Shown here: positions 1-13,063 of the stretch, piece by piece | Layout: the number at the start of each line of letters is the position of its first letter | How positions within the stretch are numbered: position 1 is the stretch's first letter | Assembly (NCBI RefSeq): GCF_032854445.1 | Contig: NC_088306.1 | Span: 21,673,764 to 21,737,763 of the forward strand | DNA from: Liolophura sinensis | Lineage: Eukaryota; Mollusca; Polyplacophora; Chitonida; Chitonidae | Length of the DNA: 64,000 nucleotides | Direction: 5' to 3' | Translations under genes and position numbers: made by a program | The notes under the pieces: generated by a model | What the model was told of the DNA's origin: nothing | Seen by the model: only the letters and a program-made list of their open reading frames with translations | Databases searched by the model: none

Positions 1-3000
1 GGATATGAAATTTTGGTCTAAAAAGTTAGAAGGAAGAAGCGGTGTTGTGTGTTGTTTTCTTTAAAAGAAGATCCTCAGTCGAAAGCCATGGCGTACGGTT
101 TCGTATTTAGTTTCTGCGCGTCATCCTAAAGCCCGTCTCTTCCTTAAGGGCATGTAAGGTCTAGACCTGAATAGAAACTGGAAACCGCGATATTTCTTAA
201 CGGTTGAATTTGGCCTAATTAGAGTAAGATGTTTTGGGCTAGTAATGACTCAAGGTATATGTCATGACAGACATTTTTCAGAAATATATTTCGCCATGGC
301 TTTGGACTTATATTATATTCCTGATAGCACGTGGGTATGGCGGAATGCGGGCAGGATTGTTGAGAACTACCCATGATGCACTGCGAACAGGGCTGGCTTT
401 ACGGGCAATCATTAAAAATTGTTGTGGACAGGAGGGAGAGCTGTTCATTTCTCCGTTTGAGTGACAGGCGGCTGACCTATGGGGCACCTGCAGCATATGT
501 ATAATAATACGCTGTTACCTTTAAAGTCTATGTTAACTGCACAGGCTTACATTTGTATTTCTGAAGTAGGGTGTTGTCATTTATATATTTCAAGCGAGAA
601 AACTATAGATCGTAGGTCTAGCTCAAATCCGTTGGCATGCGCTAGAAACTACACGTCTTGGACTACAATTTGGTGCAAGTCTCAGATTTGTGGCTTTCGT
701 AGTTCTCGAGTTATATGCCATTGCATTTACGCGACTGAAGAAAGTTTTTGACCAGATCTCAAGAAGTTACAAAGATAGGCAAGATCCGAAAGCAGATTCG
801 GAATCAGCGTTGCCAAATACCCCAGAAAAGATGAAACATTATCAAACTTAGACAATTTTTATAACGTCATAAGTTCGACCAATGGCGAGCTTCCAAAGTT
901 TTCAGTGCACGTTCAAGATTTTTTCCAACTTTTTTCTTTTTTCTAACTGCGATCACTCTACAAGTATATCACATTTCAAAAGAATCCGTTTGTTGATTCT
1001 CGAGAAGATTTTTAAAGGTTTTGATTAAAATCCAAGATGGCCGCCATATCATATAACAAAAAGGTAAGAAAAACAGCCAAAATTTGCCTCGTTCCTAAAA
1101 TCATCAACATCCAGTGAAAACTTTTCTTTTCAAAGCTCTTAAAGCTTTCAAAACAAACGAAAAAAAACGGAAGAGAAATAATAAAAATCCGAACGATTTC
1201 AATAGGTGTCCCAGCACAGTGCTTTTCCACCTAATTATTATAATCTCCTCGTTTTTATGTTCACATTTTCATTCGTAAATGTCACATTTATACCAAATTC
1301 TAAATCTGCAAATGGATGCTAACACTGCTAGTTTTGAAAGCACAACGTGCTCCATCTTGCAGCTTTTTTGGTGTTTACAGGTTTCAGTATATATACCGAT
1401 TAATATAGAGGCGTTTGAATTTAGCTATGAATGTTCATAGGTCTAGAATTAGGTATATAGACTTTACTCCAATCCCATACGTGCAGTCATGGGCATATGG
1501 GAATTAAAAATATTAAGATATATATGAAAAGAAATCAGAAGTTATGAATTTTCGAAGATAAAAAAAAAAATGGAAAAGGACAAATATGCAGTTGACCCTG
1601 GGTTTCTACCCCGTTTTTTAGTCACCAGAAATCGCATAGTGAGGTTCCTGTTGACTTTCTGAAAGAGAAAAAGAAGTGGCCCTTGTGTCACCCCAGCTTG
1701 GTGACACTATTCTTCAGACCGAACACCATCTGTGATTACTCGTTACAAGGCGACCACTGGCATTATAGCAGTACTGCATGACCAGTTTAAACAGCTTGCT
1801 ATTTAAACCGTTTTGCTGACAGACCTTTGTGTCAAACGCGATCGAATGCTTTCATTATAACAAAAAAGTTAAAGTTATGATAGAAGTTCTATCCCTTGGT
1901 CACGTGAGTTTGTTTGGGGGGGGGGGGGAGGGGAGGAGAATGACCAAATTATGGAAGAATCTCAGTTACCGTTGACTTATTAATTAAGTATACCCGGTAC
2001 TGCCACTTTGTTTTTAATTTATTTCATTGTTCTTTGAGACTGCACAGACCCTACTCAGGCTTATTTCACTGACATATACGATCGAAGTTTTACAGGTAGA
2101 TCTATAGAACTAAATATCAGATTCTCATAAGGTTTCTCATTTTACATGGTAGACCTATATAAATACTAAAACGAGTTATTCTGCGTGATATAACCTTGTA
2201 TGAGACATACGGTAACCTGCATGGGAAAACACATAGGCCTGTTCTGTTAATCCAACATAAAGACTATGCTTGAATATTATGTTGATTATGAGATTTTTGA
2301 GTGTAACAGAAAACAGGCCAATGTCTGTCCATGTACAGACCATACAGGCCCACGAAAGCGTTAATAGGCCAACCTTTCTACATACATCTCAGTCCAAAAT
2401 GGCGGCGTATAACTTCTTTAAAAAGTCACGAGACAATGGGTTTAAGAAGTTTCATTGATTATGTTGACGCAACTTTTGTCGGAGTGTCTTACCGTAAATG
2501 GGTGGGGAGGGGGCTAGAATTCTGTTTCCATTTCGGGTGGATTTGTCCAATTTGTGACAAGTGAGGTCAGGCGAGGTATGCCTATACAGGCCTATGGTTA
2601 TTAAAATGAAATAGTGTCGCAAATGTGTCAGCTGACATCTGGAAATGTCAAACAGATTTCGGTAGTTGATGGGTATCAGTTTCATCAGTGACAGGTCTCG
2701 TCTGTTCGCCTTTCACGGAGGTTTTTGATGGCTTTGGAAGAAAGGCCAGTACGGATTGTTTCGCCAACTATCTGGCTACAAAGCACTCTTTGGCATTTCC
2801 ATAACCAGTATCCCAATCAAAATAATGGCTCGAATCCGCGGTTGAATAAATCGCATCAAATATAGTTAAACCGTTGTGTATTGGAAAACAACGTTTCGGG
2901 TGGTACTGACAGACGGCTCCAGTTCAGGGACAGCAGACGACATTTCCCCGCACGCGCACCCATAGCAACGATGATGTGCTCCCTAGCGATTGAACCGATC

Positions 3001-3770
3001 GTATACGCTTTCAGTCGGCAAAGGTCAAAATCTGTCGTGGAATATTCGAATCATAAATAATTGATAGTTACCATTAGTATGTGTAAATCTGGTATTTCTG
3101 ATTCTCGGTATCGGTAGTGGATAGCTGTGGTTCTCAGCGAGCAAGCTGGCACCACCAAAAGCTTTCTGCACTGCTGTTTCCATCATACAACACATAGGCC
3201 CTATATATCGTGTAATAAACATACGATAGGTATGAACTATATACATGATATCAGTTTCATTGTTAGGCCAACAACGCCTACTGTGTCAAAACCAGCCGTT
3301 CTCAAAATTATTTGGCTAATCATTTTTGTCAGAAACCAATGATAAATTTGCTATAAGCAGATGAATAAAAACCATCTGTTTTATATGCATTTTTGTAAAT
3401 GATACACGGTCTCCGGATCTGGGGAAATATATTAAGGAAGAGCAAAATTAGGGCCTACCCCCTTACAAATATGCCAGATAAACATATTTTTAAAACGCAT
3501 AATTTTAAATAAAAAGTGCTTTATATTTGATGTGCTCAACCACAGCATTAAGCCTGGGACAATGATATTGTTAAACTGCACTACATGTGTGAATAGTGAC
3601 TATTAACTTGTTCAAAACATATTCATGATTTAATAGCTTTAAAGGCACAGACTTTAATTTTGTAGGCTGAACTTCAGTATCGTTAGATGAACCGTCTTAC
3701 GGATATACTATCATAGTGTGCCTATAAACTACATAGATCTACATATAGGACTTCGATGTTTAGTATGTAT
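1..3770. other. intergenic, no gene recognised
   Basis: No coding exon, RNA gene or recognisable repeat copy was found. A G-tract sits at about 1916-1937. The reading frames here are short and lack domain signatures. There is a small GC-rich patch at 2935-3010. Confidence 0.5.
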
Positions 3771-3814
3771 ATATTTGTGTATGTATGTATGTATGTATGT
3801 ATGTATGTATGTAT
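3771..3814. repeat. (ATGT)n microsatellite
   Basis: An imperfect start is followed by about eight tandem GTAT/ATGT units, directly upstream of a SINE fragment. Confidence 0.85.
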
Positions 3815-3832
3815 TTAAACAGCCCATCTCTA

Positions 3833-3953
3833 TCTCGTGGTTTCCGCCGGGTTCTGCCCGGTTTCCTCACACCATCATGCTGGCTGCCGTCATATAAGTT
3901 AAATATTCTTAAGTACGGCGTAAAGCACTAAATAAATAAATAAATAAATAAAC
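3833..3953 (+). mobile_element. SINE-A, 3' fragment
   Basis: Matches the 3' half of the intact copy at 63586-63871: CCGGTTTCCTC, ATGCTGGCTGCCGTC, TATTCTTAAGTACGGCGTAAA, then (AAAT)n tail. 5'-truncated. Confidence 0.8.
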
Positions 3954-3995
3954 GAAAGACGTATATACATTATGTATAAACCAAACTCTTGTTTT

Positions 3996-4170
3996 TAAAC
4001 GACGATATGATGATACGATAATTTGGGTACATTTTATATGCGAGATTTAAACATGACGGTACGATAACTTGGGTACATTTTATACACGAGTTTAAACATG
4101 ACGTTACGATAAATCGGGTACATTTTATACCAAGTTTTAAACATGACGGTACGATAACTTGGGTACATTT
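3996..4170. repeat. 45-bp minisatellite, about 4 units
   Basis: The unit contains GATAACTTGGGTACATTTTA and TTTAAACATGACGGTAC. The 45-bp length is a multiple of three, which explains an 80-codon open frame on the minus strand; it is not a gene. Confidence 0.8.
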
Positions 4171-6573
4171 TTTGCTGAATTTTATTAATAATATTAATAA
4201 TGTTACTGGCATATTATATATAAACTATATAGTATTATATTATAGTATATTATATTAAACGGTCATTATGTTCCAGCTGTTCTAATGTGATCCAGTAATA
4301 TAGTAGGTCTATGATATGTGATCATGTTCTTTTTATTCATTTCAACACCGATATAGTGAATTATTAAAATTACCATTAATCCATGATTTCACATTGGCTC
4401 ATGCATGCAGTCACAGGTCTTCAATTGTCCGCATATATTGGCCCAATTTAAGGACGCAGTGCGGTGAAGCTTCCGTTCGTAAGTGGGCCAATATGAAAAT
4501 GATTGATTAATAACTTTATGATATATAGGAGCAAGTTTTTTTTCTGATGATGTCTGTGAAAAGCTGTATATATGCTGCTTTTGGTTGTTTAATATAGTTG
4601 ATGTATATAGAGGAGGGAACAAGACACATGCATGTACCTATTATGGGCTGAATTTTTGCAGCGAAATGGTGTAGATATCAAATTGCATTTTAATATTAAA
4701 TTAGTGGATAATAATGAATGCCGAAGTATACACGTGATTGGGTCCATTTGTTGGTGGGAACATATTTCGGGAGTCTCTCGCCATTTCACGCTCAGCACGA
4801 GCAACTTCACTGATTGCCTGGAACACCGAGATGCATGTGAAAGCCCTGCTGGATTGAAATGATGAGACTGAATTTGATAGAGATATTGAACACGAGAACT
4901 GCACATAATTATACAATAGTATTCAGATGTACACAGTCTCATAAGTGGACCTACATATATAACAAACTAAGACGGGGCGAACCTGCACGTGAAATATTTA
5001 CACTTGCATGCAGGCTTTATCTGTCCTTAAACCGTGAGTATACTTACGGGTAAAAAAGTGAAAGCCTAAGTTTTTTTCTGGTGCAGTGTGTCTTCCCTTT
5101 ATGACCGTTTTCACGTTTTGTTAATGCGATTCTTTAAATTCCACTTAACTGATAACGATAAAGACTCCTTGTATTGACGCTTTGTGACAGAAAGTGTTAA
5201 ACCATACACGACTCCATATGTGATATTTTCACAATGTATCTTTTGATATATACGGAGTGTATGCTTCGTTAAAATCTCCAGTGTCTCTGTTTATACGTAG
5301 AATCGAGTTTTAAAGAAAAAAATGTAAGTCTATACACATTTCCTGGCAAACTTTTCTAACTCAGGTGTACTATTTAGCGACTACAGGAGCCCTATCGACC
5401 TCTTCAACCGGTGTTTTTTCTTAGTTCCATGAAAGCTCCATTGAACACCGTTCTGTTAAAATATACTTGTTATAGGTCTAGCCTCTTTCATCGGTAAGAA
5501 CTCCGGTAAATGGGAACACAGAAGCCCCGCGCAGGTGGAACAACCTTCGCCGAGCGTTCCGCTTCACAATAGACTGTCGGAAATCGTTGCTTCCTATCGG
5601 CTTATTAATATTTAATTAATGTTTATCCTCAATCTTCGATGCTTGCAAGATTGCAGAGTCAGGGGTGGGGGTATTGACCGTGACTGAAACGACGAGAAAC
5701 CATGTTAGACTACTGATTTTTACACAACTATAAGGCCACACTTCGATTTTCGCTTTCCCTATAACTCTGTCCGCCTCGACCAGTACTGAGGTCTGCTTTC
5801 AGCATTCGCTAGGCATACACACGCACAATAAAAACGGCCTATCGGCAGCAAACGAGACTCGGGAGACAGTTAAACACTGTTTTAAAAAGCACTCTACTTC
5901 TCGTTAACTAATACTTATCGAGATTTTGCCCTGTAGATAAAGAAAGCTCTGTTTCCCTTCATTCAACATGTTCGATTAAACCTTGTACAGCCTTGTACAT
6001 AGCATTCGTTTCCCCAAAACAAATTTGAACACATTAACAGGTTCTAGTTTCCATATATAGACAGACATTTCTGAGTACTGCGAAAGCTGTAAAATTGATT
6101 TTACGCAGGACAAGAATTATGCCTGTTGCACAATAAAATTATGTGAAAAAATAAGGCAATGAATATAATTTTGTTGACTCACTCGGTGCAGGACGTTACG
6201 TGTTATTTTACAGTAGTACAAGTTCTGTTTTTTAAATCACAGTTTAGGCGTTCAACGGGATTAATTTATTTTATATAATTGTTCTTTAACATCGTACTCA
6301 AGAATGCTTTCAAAATCAAAATCCCATTATAGTCTATAGGTCATTTTACTTGACTGTTATTTGTTGGCGGTTTAATAATTAATTGGATATGCATTTCTCT
6401 TATGACAACTCAAATAAAAAAATAGAACTGAAGAAACGTTGTCAATTCTTAAGTTTGTAAAGCCAATGATGCTATCATTTATAAATCGTATAAAGACGAT
6501 TGTATAATGATATCATTGTTAAGTTTAGATTTCACCTTAATCTCGGTGTATATGCTCCACCTATACCCACAGG
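4171..6573. other. intergenic, no gene recognised
   Basis: AT-rich unique sequence. A 5.5-5.65 kb patch has homeodomain-like TTAATTAAT cores near a GC-richer stretch, which is too weak to call as an enhancer. Confidence 0.4.
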
Positions 6574-6738
6574 GGTTTGCGTGCTAGCGCAGCGCAATAA
6601 ATCAGATTGGTCTCATCTCGGTGTCGTCGCTGTGTGTTCAAGTCTAGTCCATGCTGGCTTCCTTTCTTGTCGTTTACGTGGAAAGGTCTGCCAGCAACGT
6701 GCCGATGATCGTGCGGGGTTTTCCTCCCTTGTAGGTAC
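6574..6738 (+). mobile_element. SINE-A, 5' fragment
   Basis: Carries the GCTAGCGCAGCG head, the TTCAAGTCTAGTCCATGCTGGCTTCCT middle region and the AAGGTCTGCCAGCAACGTGC segment of the family; 3' tail missing. Confidence 0.75.
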
Positions 6739-6834
6739 GGTATCAAACAGTTAAGTGATGTGAAAATTTTGTACATAATTAGAACAGACGTGGGATGAGG
6801 GGAGATCGTGACCAAGTGTGACGAATCTGTTAAC

Positions 6835-7029
6835 AATCTGTTAAATTCAACAGAAAGTCTTTTTGAATGATGTTAGAATGTATTTTGTTATTACAACAGA
6901 TTATTCTGTTAAATATAAAACATATATGGTATTAATTCAACATAACGATTCTGTCAGGCTAACAGGATATTATGAATATGACACAATATAATTTATTATA
7001 ATAACAGAATATTGTTATTTGTTATTCAG
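6835..7029. mobile_element. MITE-D copy 1 (foldback element)
   Basis: Starts with the family terminus (AATCTGTTAA..TTCAACAGAAAGTCT) and the internal GATGTTAGAATGTATTTTGTTATTA arm. The right end is eroded. Same family as 22724, 26886 and 52795. Confidence 0.7.
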
Positions 7030-7496
7030 TGTGGCGACACTGAATGTTCATCGACACTCTTGTGGCCGTATTACTGGGGTTCGTTTGAGATCACCTTCTA
7101 CCGGCGAAGTGTTTAAACAACGCAGGGATTATTTATAGTTGAATTTTAATTTGATATCTTTTTTGTATACATGCTACGAGAAGCATTCTTGCAGTCATCA
7201 GTCTCTTTATCTCAGGTTCTTCCTGAACCTGTATGTTTGGAATTGTTTTGATCTCTGTAGACGACCGTAATGGAACAAGTCCCATGCATAATGAATATAA
7301 TAAATTCTGTGCAAACTAATAATTATTACAACACCACCGAGGCACGTTGGCCGTTGGAACGGCTGGAAAAATTATATGTAAATATTTAGTCTAATAATTA
7401 TAAATATATAACTGCATGCCACCAATTATGTCTGGAGGTGATAACCTGGTGTAATAAAGTCCCGTAATGTATAATAGTTATCTTACTGTGCGTAGA
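7030..7496. other. intergenic, nothing recognised
   Basis: Short unique AT-rich stretch between repeats, with no coding signal. Confidence 0.4.
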
Positions 7497-7547
7497 ATAT
7501 TCTTGAGTACGGCGTAAGACACCAATCAAATAAAATCAAATAAATAC
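7497..7547 (+). mobile_element. SINE-A, tail only
   Basis: TATTCTTGAGTACGGCGTAA, then CACCAATCAAATAAA, the last 50 bp of the family. Confidence 0.75.
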
Positions 7548-7602
7548 TATGGGTAGCACGTGCTACTCGTTGTGCAACACTATTACAATCATCATATGTA
7601 AT

Positions 7603-7820
7603 CGATGAAATACTGTTCTCAGCTACGGTTTTATTTTAACTGTGCAAAAAAAAAAAGTAGCAGATAATACGCCCCAAGCACCATGGTCTATGTCTAATTA
7701 GGTACAAAACAACTGAGGTGATGTTATTTACTAGTTATTATACGTCACTGCTCTAGAATTGTGCTCAAAAATGCTGTGCCATCTATCTGTAGTATAAACA
7801 GTAACATGAAACAATACAAA
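7603..7820 (+). repeat. dispersed repeat B copy
   Basis: Aligns with 38134-38390: CAGTTACGGTTTTATTTTAACTG-type stretch, GCACCATGGCTTA-type box, then TTATTAGACGTCACTG-type palindromic segment and an ACAATACAAAG end. Confidence 0.7.
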
Positions 7821-8041
7821 GGGACCTGTCTGCGGCAAATTCCACAAAGCCATTTCTGACTTAAGTCAAAATTTGAAACACGACCTTAAAACTTATTTTT
7901 CGGCTTTAGGGATCAAAATTTTGTCCACCTCATCTGAAGATAAATATGTCCAAATTTCAACTTGCAGGACCAAATACTAAGCATTGTGAAAAGGTTTTAA
8001 ATTTTGACGTAAGTCAGAAATGACTTTGTGAAATCGGCCCC
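7821..8041. mobile_element. MITE-E with terminal inverted repeats of about 45 bp
   Basis: The left end (CACAAAGCCATTTCTGACTT and AAGTCAAAATTT) is the reverse complement of the right end (AAATTTTGACGTAAGTCAG, AAATGACTTTGTG, AAATCGGCCCC) with few mismatches. The element is 221 bp with no coding capacity. It begins exactly where repeat B ends, so it lies at or in that repeat. Confidence 0.8.
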
Positions 8042-8147
8042 ATGCCTGCATGCAGACTTCACGAATGCTTTATCCACAAACAGAATTCCGTTTTATACAG
8101 GAATACAATATATATATATAAAAAAACACAACACACAAAGTATAAAA

Positions 8148-8240
8148 CCAGACATTTATTAGACGTCACTGCATGTCTAGAATTACTCAAAATGTTGTGC
8201 TGTCATCACATTTAGAAAACAATACAAAGGAACCAGGAGT
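8148..8240 (+). repeat. dispersed repeat B, 3' part
   Basis: TTATTAGACGTCACTGCATG, TCTAGAATTACTCAAAATG, TGTGCTGTCATCAC, ACAATACAAAGGAACC. Confidence 0.65.
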
Positions 8241-8988
8241 CAGTTGTCCAAACTGTATATATTAGCCGTCAAGCCCGTTATTAACTTTAGTCTGAACTAA
8301 AGTATCATTAGTTTTGTATTATGACAAGAATGGTAAAGTACGATTTAAGCCTGGCTTAACTTTCAACACACTTCTGAACAAGCGGTCCCAGGCCTCGGGG
8401 ATGCTTAGACCGGCAGCAGAATCCCTCTTTATATATGCAAGAAGATAATACAGAAGTGTGAGTTATGTGAACCTAGCTGACCCCGGGTTGAAATACATTT
8501 ATAATACCCTGACAAGGGCTTTGAGAAACAGCTGCTGATCTGTTACATATTACGATGAAGACTTAGACAACTTAACAAAAGCTACATTCACCTTAAGTAA
8601 AACCACACACTGACCCGTAGGTGAAACCCAGCAATAGACTTTCCAGCCTAAGCCCCGGGATACACAATGCAACATTGTACAGAGAACTATACGAATGCGT
8701 AACAAGTGCGTAATCTTGGCCTAATTTCGTAAGATCGACTTCTGTGGCCATTTTTACCGGTGTCCCGTGCTGACAGATTTATGGCGTCGTGAGCGTTACG
8801 TCAGATCACTGTTATCGATATGTCGCTCGTGCTCGTCACAGCTTGGCCATAGAGACCTGTCTTGCTGTTTTCATTGAAATACATCATCGCCTTTGAACAC
8901 GCTTGTATAAAGAAACTTCTGGGCCTATTTCAAAGGCTTTATTCACGTATCCGGTGATGGCGCAAAACCACAAATTAAGATGATATAA
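8241..8988. other. intergenic, no gene recognised
   Basis: The part at 8690-8870 is GC-richer and has a GTTACGTCA CRE-like site, but no start, donor or coding signal that I trust. Confidence 0.4.
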
Positions 8989-9168
8989 ATTATGGTGGGA
9001 TGAAACCGGACAGAACCCGGGGCAACACATGACCATCTGCTGGTTGCTAGCAGACCTTCTCACGTACGGCCAGAGAGGACTTGAACTAACTGCGACCGTA
9101 TTGGTGAGAGGCTTCTGGGTCATTGAGCCGTTCTGACGTGATAACCACGTCGGCCACGGAGATCCCCA
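8989..9168 (-). mobile_element. SINE-A, nearly full length without tail
   Basis: Reverse-complement match from the TATGGTGGGA core through GGTTGCTAGCAGACC, ACTTGAACTAACTGCGACCG and CGGCCACGGAGA (tRNA-like head). Confidence 0.8.
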
Positions 9169-9238
9169 TAGTGTTTGAAGAAGCTTAATTAAGTGCATTT
9201 CAATTCCTAGGGCACACGAGGTAGGCTTAAGGGTTCAA

Positions 9239-9372
9239 AAGAATATTTCACTTGTAGAACGGCGGCCAGCATTATGGTGAGAGGAAACTGGGCAGAGCCC
9301 GGGGGAAACCCACGACCATCCACAGGTTGCTGAAAGACCTTCCCACGTAAGGGAAGCGAGCATGGGCTGCTA
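9239..9372 (-). mobile_element. SINE-A, 3' half
   Basis: GAATATTTCACTTGTAGAACG, GGCGGCCAGCATTATGGTG, ACCCACGACCATCCACAGGT: reverse complement of the family body. Confidence 0.8.
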
Positions 9373-9403
9373 AAATAATGGAAAGGAACATACCAAGTTT
9401 AAG

Positions 9404-9440
9404 GATTGAAATTTTGACTAAAGTCTAAGATCGCTTCATT
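9404..9440. mobile_element. MITE-E half-terminus
   Basis: GAAATTTTGACTAAAGTCTAAG matches the internal side of the MITE-E inverted repeat; only one end is present. Confidence 0.4.
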
Positions 9441-9680
9441 ATAGAGCAATCAATCATTCGAACAGTCGGTAGTTTTCTTTGATGTTGGGAATAAGGGTCT
9501 TTATAGTGCCTGTAATAATCCACAAATCCATGTCGATTTCAAGGAATGAATCTTTCTCGATCTTAAATAACAAGTGCGAAATGTATTCATAGGTTATATA
9601 CATATGCGTCGATCAATGGATCAATGACGCTTACACCACCACTATAGCCATTCAAGCAGTGAACTAATTTAGATAAATCT

Positions 9681-9868
9681 ATGCATCGAAAGAGACATTC
9701 GTATGCCAGCCGGACGTTCCATGTCAATAACCACAAGGCAAACACCTAAAACGACATTTTACACAAACCACTTAAGAACTAAACAAGGATACGAAGTACG
9801 AAATTAGGACGGAATTATGCAAAGAGAAGCAGTGAAGAGTTTTTTGCGATGTTGGAAAGGGAAGGAAA
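9681..9868 (-). repeat. dispersed repeat C copy
   Basis: Reverse-complement match to 63210-63443: ATGCATCGAAAGAGACATTC, GTATGCCAGCCGGACGTTCC, ACCACTTAAGAACTAA, TACGAAATTAGGACGGAAT, GATGTTGGAAAG. Confidence 0.75.
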
Positions 9869-10067
9869 GACAGAAACAAACAAACAAAAATCATACAAAT
9901 GTTTGCGGTGTATATACAGGAGATGAAAACCTGTACATCATAAGCAATGGATCCACGATTCAAATATAAAAGATTTACAGCAAACAGAGTAAAACCAAAG
10001 CAGCGATGAAAGTGTGCTGGTTGGTATATGGTCAGATGTAACACTTTGTCAATTTACTTCATTTACG

Positions 10068-10255
10068 AAGCGCACCCACAGCCTAATAGTTAGAACGTCC
10101 ACCTCGAAGTCGGTAGACCTTAGGATCAAACCCTTAGTTTAACGTCGTACTTAACAATTTTTTAGTCATATGCCGACGAAGGAATCCTTAGGGTGTATGT
10201 AATGTGCCTCCTTATTCTCCAAATGTGTACATTAGCAGAAATTAAATTGAATCAA
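10068..10255 (+). mobile_element. second SINE-like repeat
   Basis: A tRNA-like head (TAGTTAGAACGTCCACCTCG, then a degraded B box GGATCAAACCC) is followed by GACGAAGGAATCCTTAGGGTGT and TGTGCCTCCTTATT, shared with 35395-35690. Confidence 0.55.
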
Positions 10256-11660
10256 AATAATATTTTTTTCTTTTTTTAAATTAATAATCGTCTTGTTAAA
10301 AGCTGTTGTTTTTATTATGGTTTTCTCTCTATTAATTTCATATATAATACTAAAAAAAGCTATATAGGGATTATGCGGATCATCTGTTTTTGTATACAGT
10401 CATGCAATCACATATCAAATTCTACTACTTCTATGTGAAACTTAAACAAATAATATTTTCTTTGCGAATGACCTCGTCCTCCCCCACCAAGGCAACTCGC
10501 TCTTCTCCCCGGGGTATGGCATCCCCCCTGGTTCAGTGTCTTCCAGCTTGACACGCTACTAATTGTCAGCTATTGTTTAGCGAATCTCTTCATTAGACAG
10601 TAGTAGTGTTTTCACACAATACAGCGCCTAAGGAGCTGACACGCTTATGTTATGTTTAAAAACCAGACAAACACGCGTACTTCATACATATCTTTATCGT
10701 TTAATCCACGATTATCCGGATTACGTTTGACATGATATTGTTATTTTATTTTCTGACATTATACGCACGATTAAGCTTCAGTATTGTTTTTTACTGGTTT
10801 TGCGTTTGGTTTCTAAAAAAAATGTTAAAGACTTCACATAGATTTGTTATGATTAGCGGAAGCAAACAAGTTGAGATACTGAAGCACAATATTTTCTTAT
10901 GCAGTTTCTGACATCCCATTGCGATATGACACTGTAACGCCTTTTGTTCGGAAAGACGCGTAAACACGATTAAAGACCGTTTAGCCGCGTGAACTGAGGC
11001 ACGTGCATAGGTCGAACCAGAACTATACTTCGGCATGTGGCAAATCGTGATTTATTCTTTAATTACATATATGTGTGGAAAAGAATTATACATACGTTGA
11101 ATTCTTTTGTACACTTTTAAAACAAACGTTGGTCCTATATTTGACGTATGTACAAATCATCGACCGAGAAGAGAAAAACAGTAAGCAAACAGAATCTGTG
11201 CCCACCTATATCAGCAAGGGTGAACAACAAAGTAATGGGTATAATACATCTATACATCGACTGTAAATTGATAGGCATGGCGAACTGAAGTGCCCTTTTC
11301 CCATTATGTTTGTACACTAATAATGCGCACGTATAATGTGGAACAATTATTCGGGTCCTAGCTGTATAGTCTATTGTTCATTCCTGTTTTTGCGATGACG
11401 ACTTTGGCGGGTTACTGTCCTGTATATCGAACTGCATTTACTCTAAAACAATTAATGCTTCTTTTTGTAAATTCCAGTAGCGTTTACAGATTTCTGTCTC
11501 ACTTTGCTTAACTCTGGGCTATAGGGGCTGTATGTGCAGCGAGTTGATTAAAGTTTTCTCGCTGGATTATGTACAGTTGCAAACAAAAGCGAGATATACT
11601 GCATGAGACACATTTTTCATTAGCGACAACACCTTTGTATACGATTTAATTGGATAACAA
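10256..11660. other. intergenic, no gene recognised
   Basis: AT-rich sequence with only short unsupported reading frames. Nothing with domain or splice support. Confidence 0.4.
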
Positions 11661-11757
11661 TATCGAGAGCTGGAAACGAACCTGCGGCCTGATTTTGCGG
11701 GTACTGATCGGTCACCATGAGAGCGACGTTTTTTAGCACTAAGCCATCGGGGATCTG
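11661..11757 (-). mobile_element. tRNA-like SINE head, orphan
   Basis: On the minus strand an A-box-like GATGGCTTAGTGCTAAAA is followed about 50 bp later by a B-box-like GGTTCGTTTCC. No stable acceptor stem is seen, so a tRNA gene is unlikely. Confidence 0.4.
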
Positions 11758-11879
11758 TATGTCGGTATATACAACGTATATATGTGACATTGTTTATATT
11801 TCTTTATACACATATTGATTTGTGACAACACAAAAATGCACACCAGCCCACAATTATTTACTGTCGTGTTCATGTGCCA

Positions 11880-12011
11880 GGATGATCGTGGGTCTCCTCC
11901 GCCACCTCTACCCGGTTGGTCCTTACCAAATAATGCTGGCCGTCATCATATAAGTGAAATATTCTTGAGAACGGCGTAGGCCTAGAACACCAATGAAATA
12001 AGTAAATAAAT
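11880..12011 (+). mobile_element. SINE-A, 3' half
   Basis: GGATGATCGTGGGT, AATAATGCTGGCCGTCATCA, TATAAGTGAAATATTCTTGA and the (AAAT)n tail; small insertion within the GGCGTA..ACACC tail. Confidence 0.8.
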
Positions 12012-12370
12012 CTGCCCTATCGATTAAAAACAGAATAGAATTATTGGTGCCACAATTGTATGCTTATTAATATTTGTTCTATATAGACTACCGCGGCATC
12101 ACATGTTTGAATTCAGCTCTTGATGTTTTGAATCAGAAGTTAGGTTTGTCATGCAGGTACCTGACGACGGGCAGTCGTGTTGATTGAAACAGATTATTCA
12201 CACCTATGAAATTATATTCCTTTTATGGAATATGTAACAATATAATATAGATCACTTCCCGAGGAACGGATTTATATCATTTCAACGGATTTTTTTTTCA
12301 GGGATTCATGCGTGTATTTATTTATTTGATGATAGTTTAATGTCTTACTGTGGAGTTGTTCACGAGAACT

Positions 12371-12485
12371 GGTCATGGGTTTCCCTCGGGCATTTATTTG
12401 TCCTTCCACCATAATGCTGGCTGCCGTCGTATAAGGGAAATATTCTTGACTACGATGTAAAACACCCATGAAATAAACAAATTAA
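12371..12485 (+). mobile_element. SINE-A, 3' fragment
   Basis: GGTCATGGGTTTCCCTCGGG, ACCATAATGCTGGCTGCCGT, GAAATATTCTTGACTACGAT, CCATGAAATAAACAAATT. Confidence 0.8.
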
Positions 12486-12982
12486 ATATATGACAGCTTG
12501 GTGAAATCGGAGTGTCCGGAGTTTACATGTATAGTGTATACTTATGTAGACCACCGACCTTTGTTCGTTCACTGGCGAAGCTTTTCACGTGTCTCACATG
12601 GCATGTTCAAACTGGTTAACTCAAGGCAACCTGCCTGCCCTGAACATCATGAAACACTACGCATTTCATGCTACCATGCAGACTAGGCTGCGAGACCAGT
12701 GCAAACAGGGGAATCTTGAAAATTCTTTGTCCAAGACTAAACACATGCTTCGAGCATGTGACAAGATACTGTGCGTCTACCTTGTATATAACGACTTTCT
12801 AAACTCGAAAAGGACCATTATACATGCTGTATCTTTCCACTGACCAAGTCCGTCAGTTTACAATGGGAGTAAACGTTCAGGTTGGAAACTAACGGATTTG
12901 TTCGGCGGAATCACGGTCATTCACGCTGGTGAAGAGCTAAGCTATAGCATTTATATTTGGTTCCACACCAATATATCTTTTT
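12486..12982. other. intergenic, no gene recognised
   Basis: Overlapping reading frames of 62 and 84 codons lack domain features or splice context. Confidence 0.4.
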
Positions 12983-13063
12983 TTATTTGATTGGTGTTTC
13001 ACACCATACTTATGAATATTTCAGGTCTGTAGGGCGGCGGCCAGCATTATGTCGGGAGGAGGC
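12983..13063 (-). mobile_element. SINE-A, tail and 3' core
   Basis: TTATTTGATTGGTGTTTCAC and GGCGGCGGCCAGCATTATG; ends near a GC-rich run and a G-tract at about 13094-13108. Confidence 0.75.
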
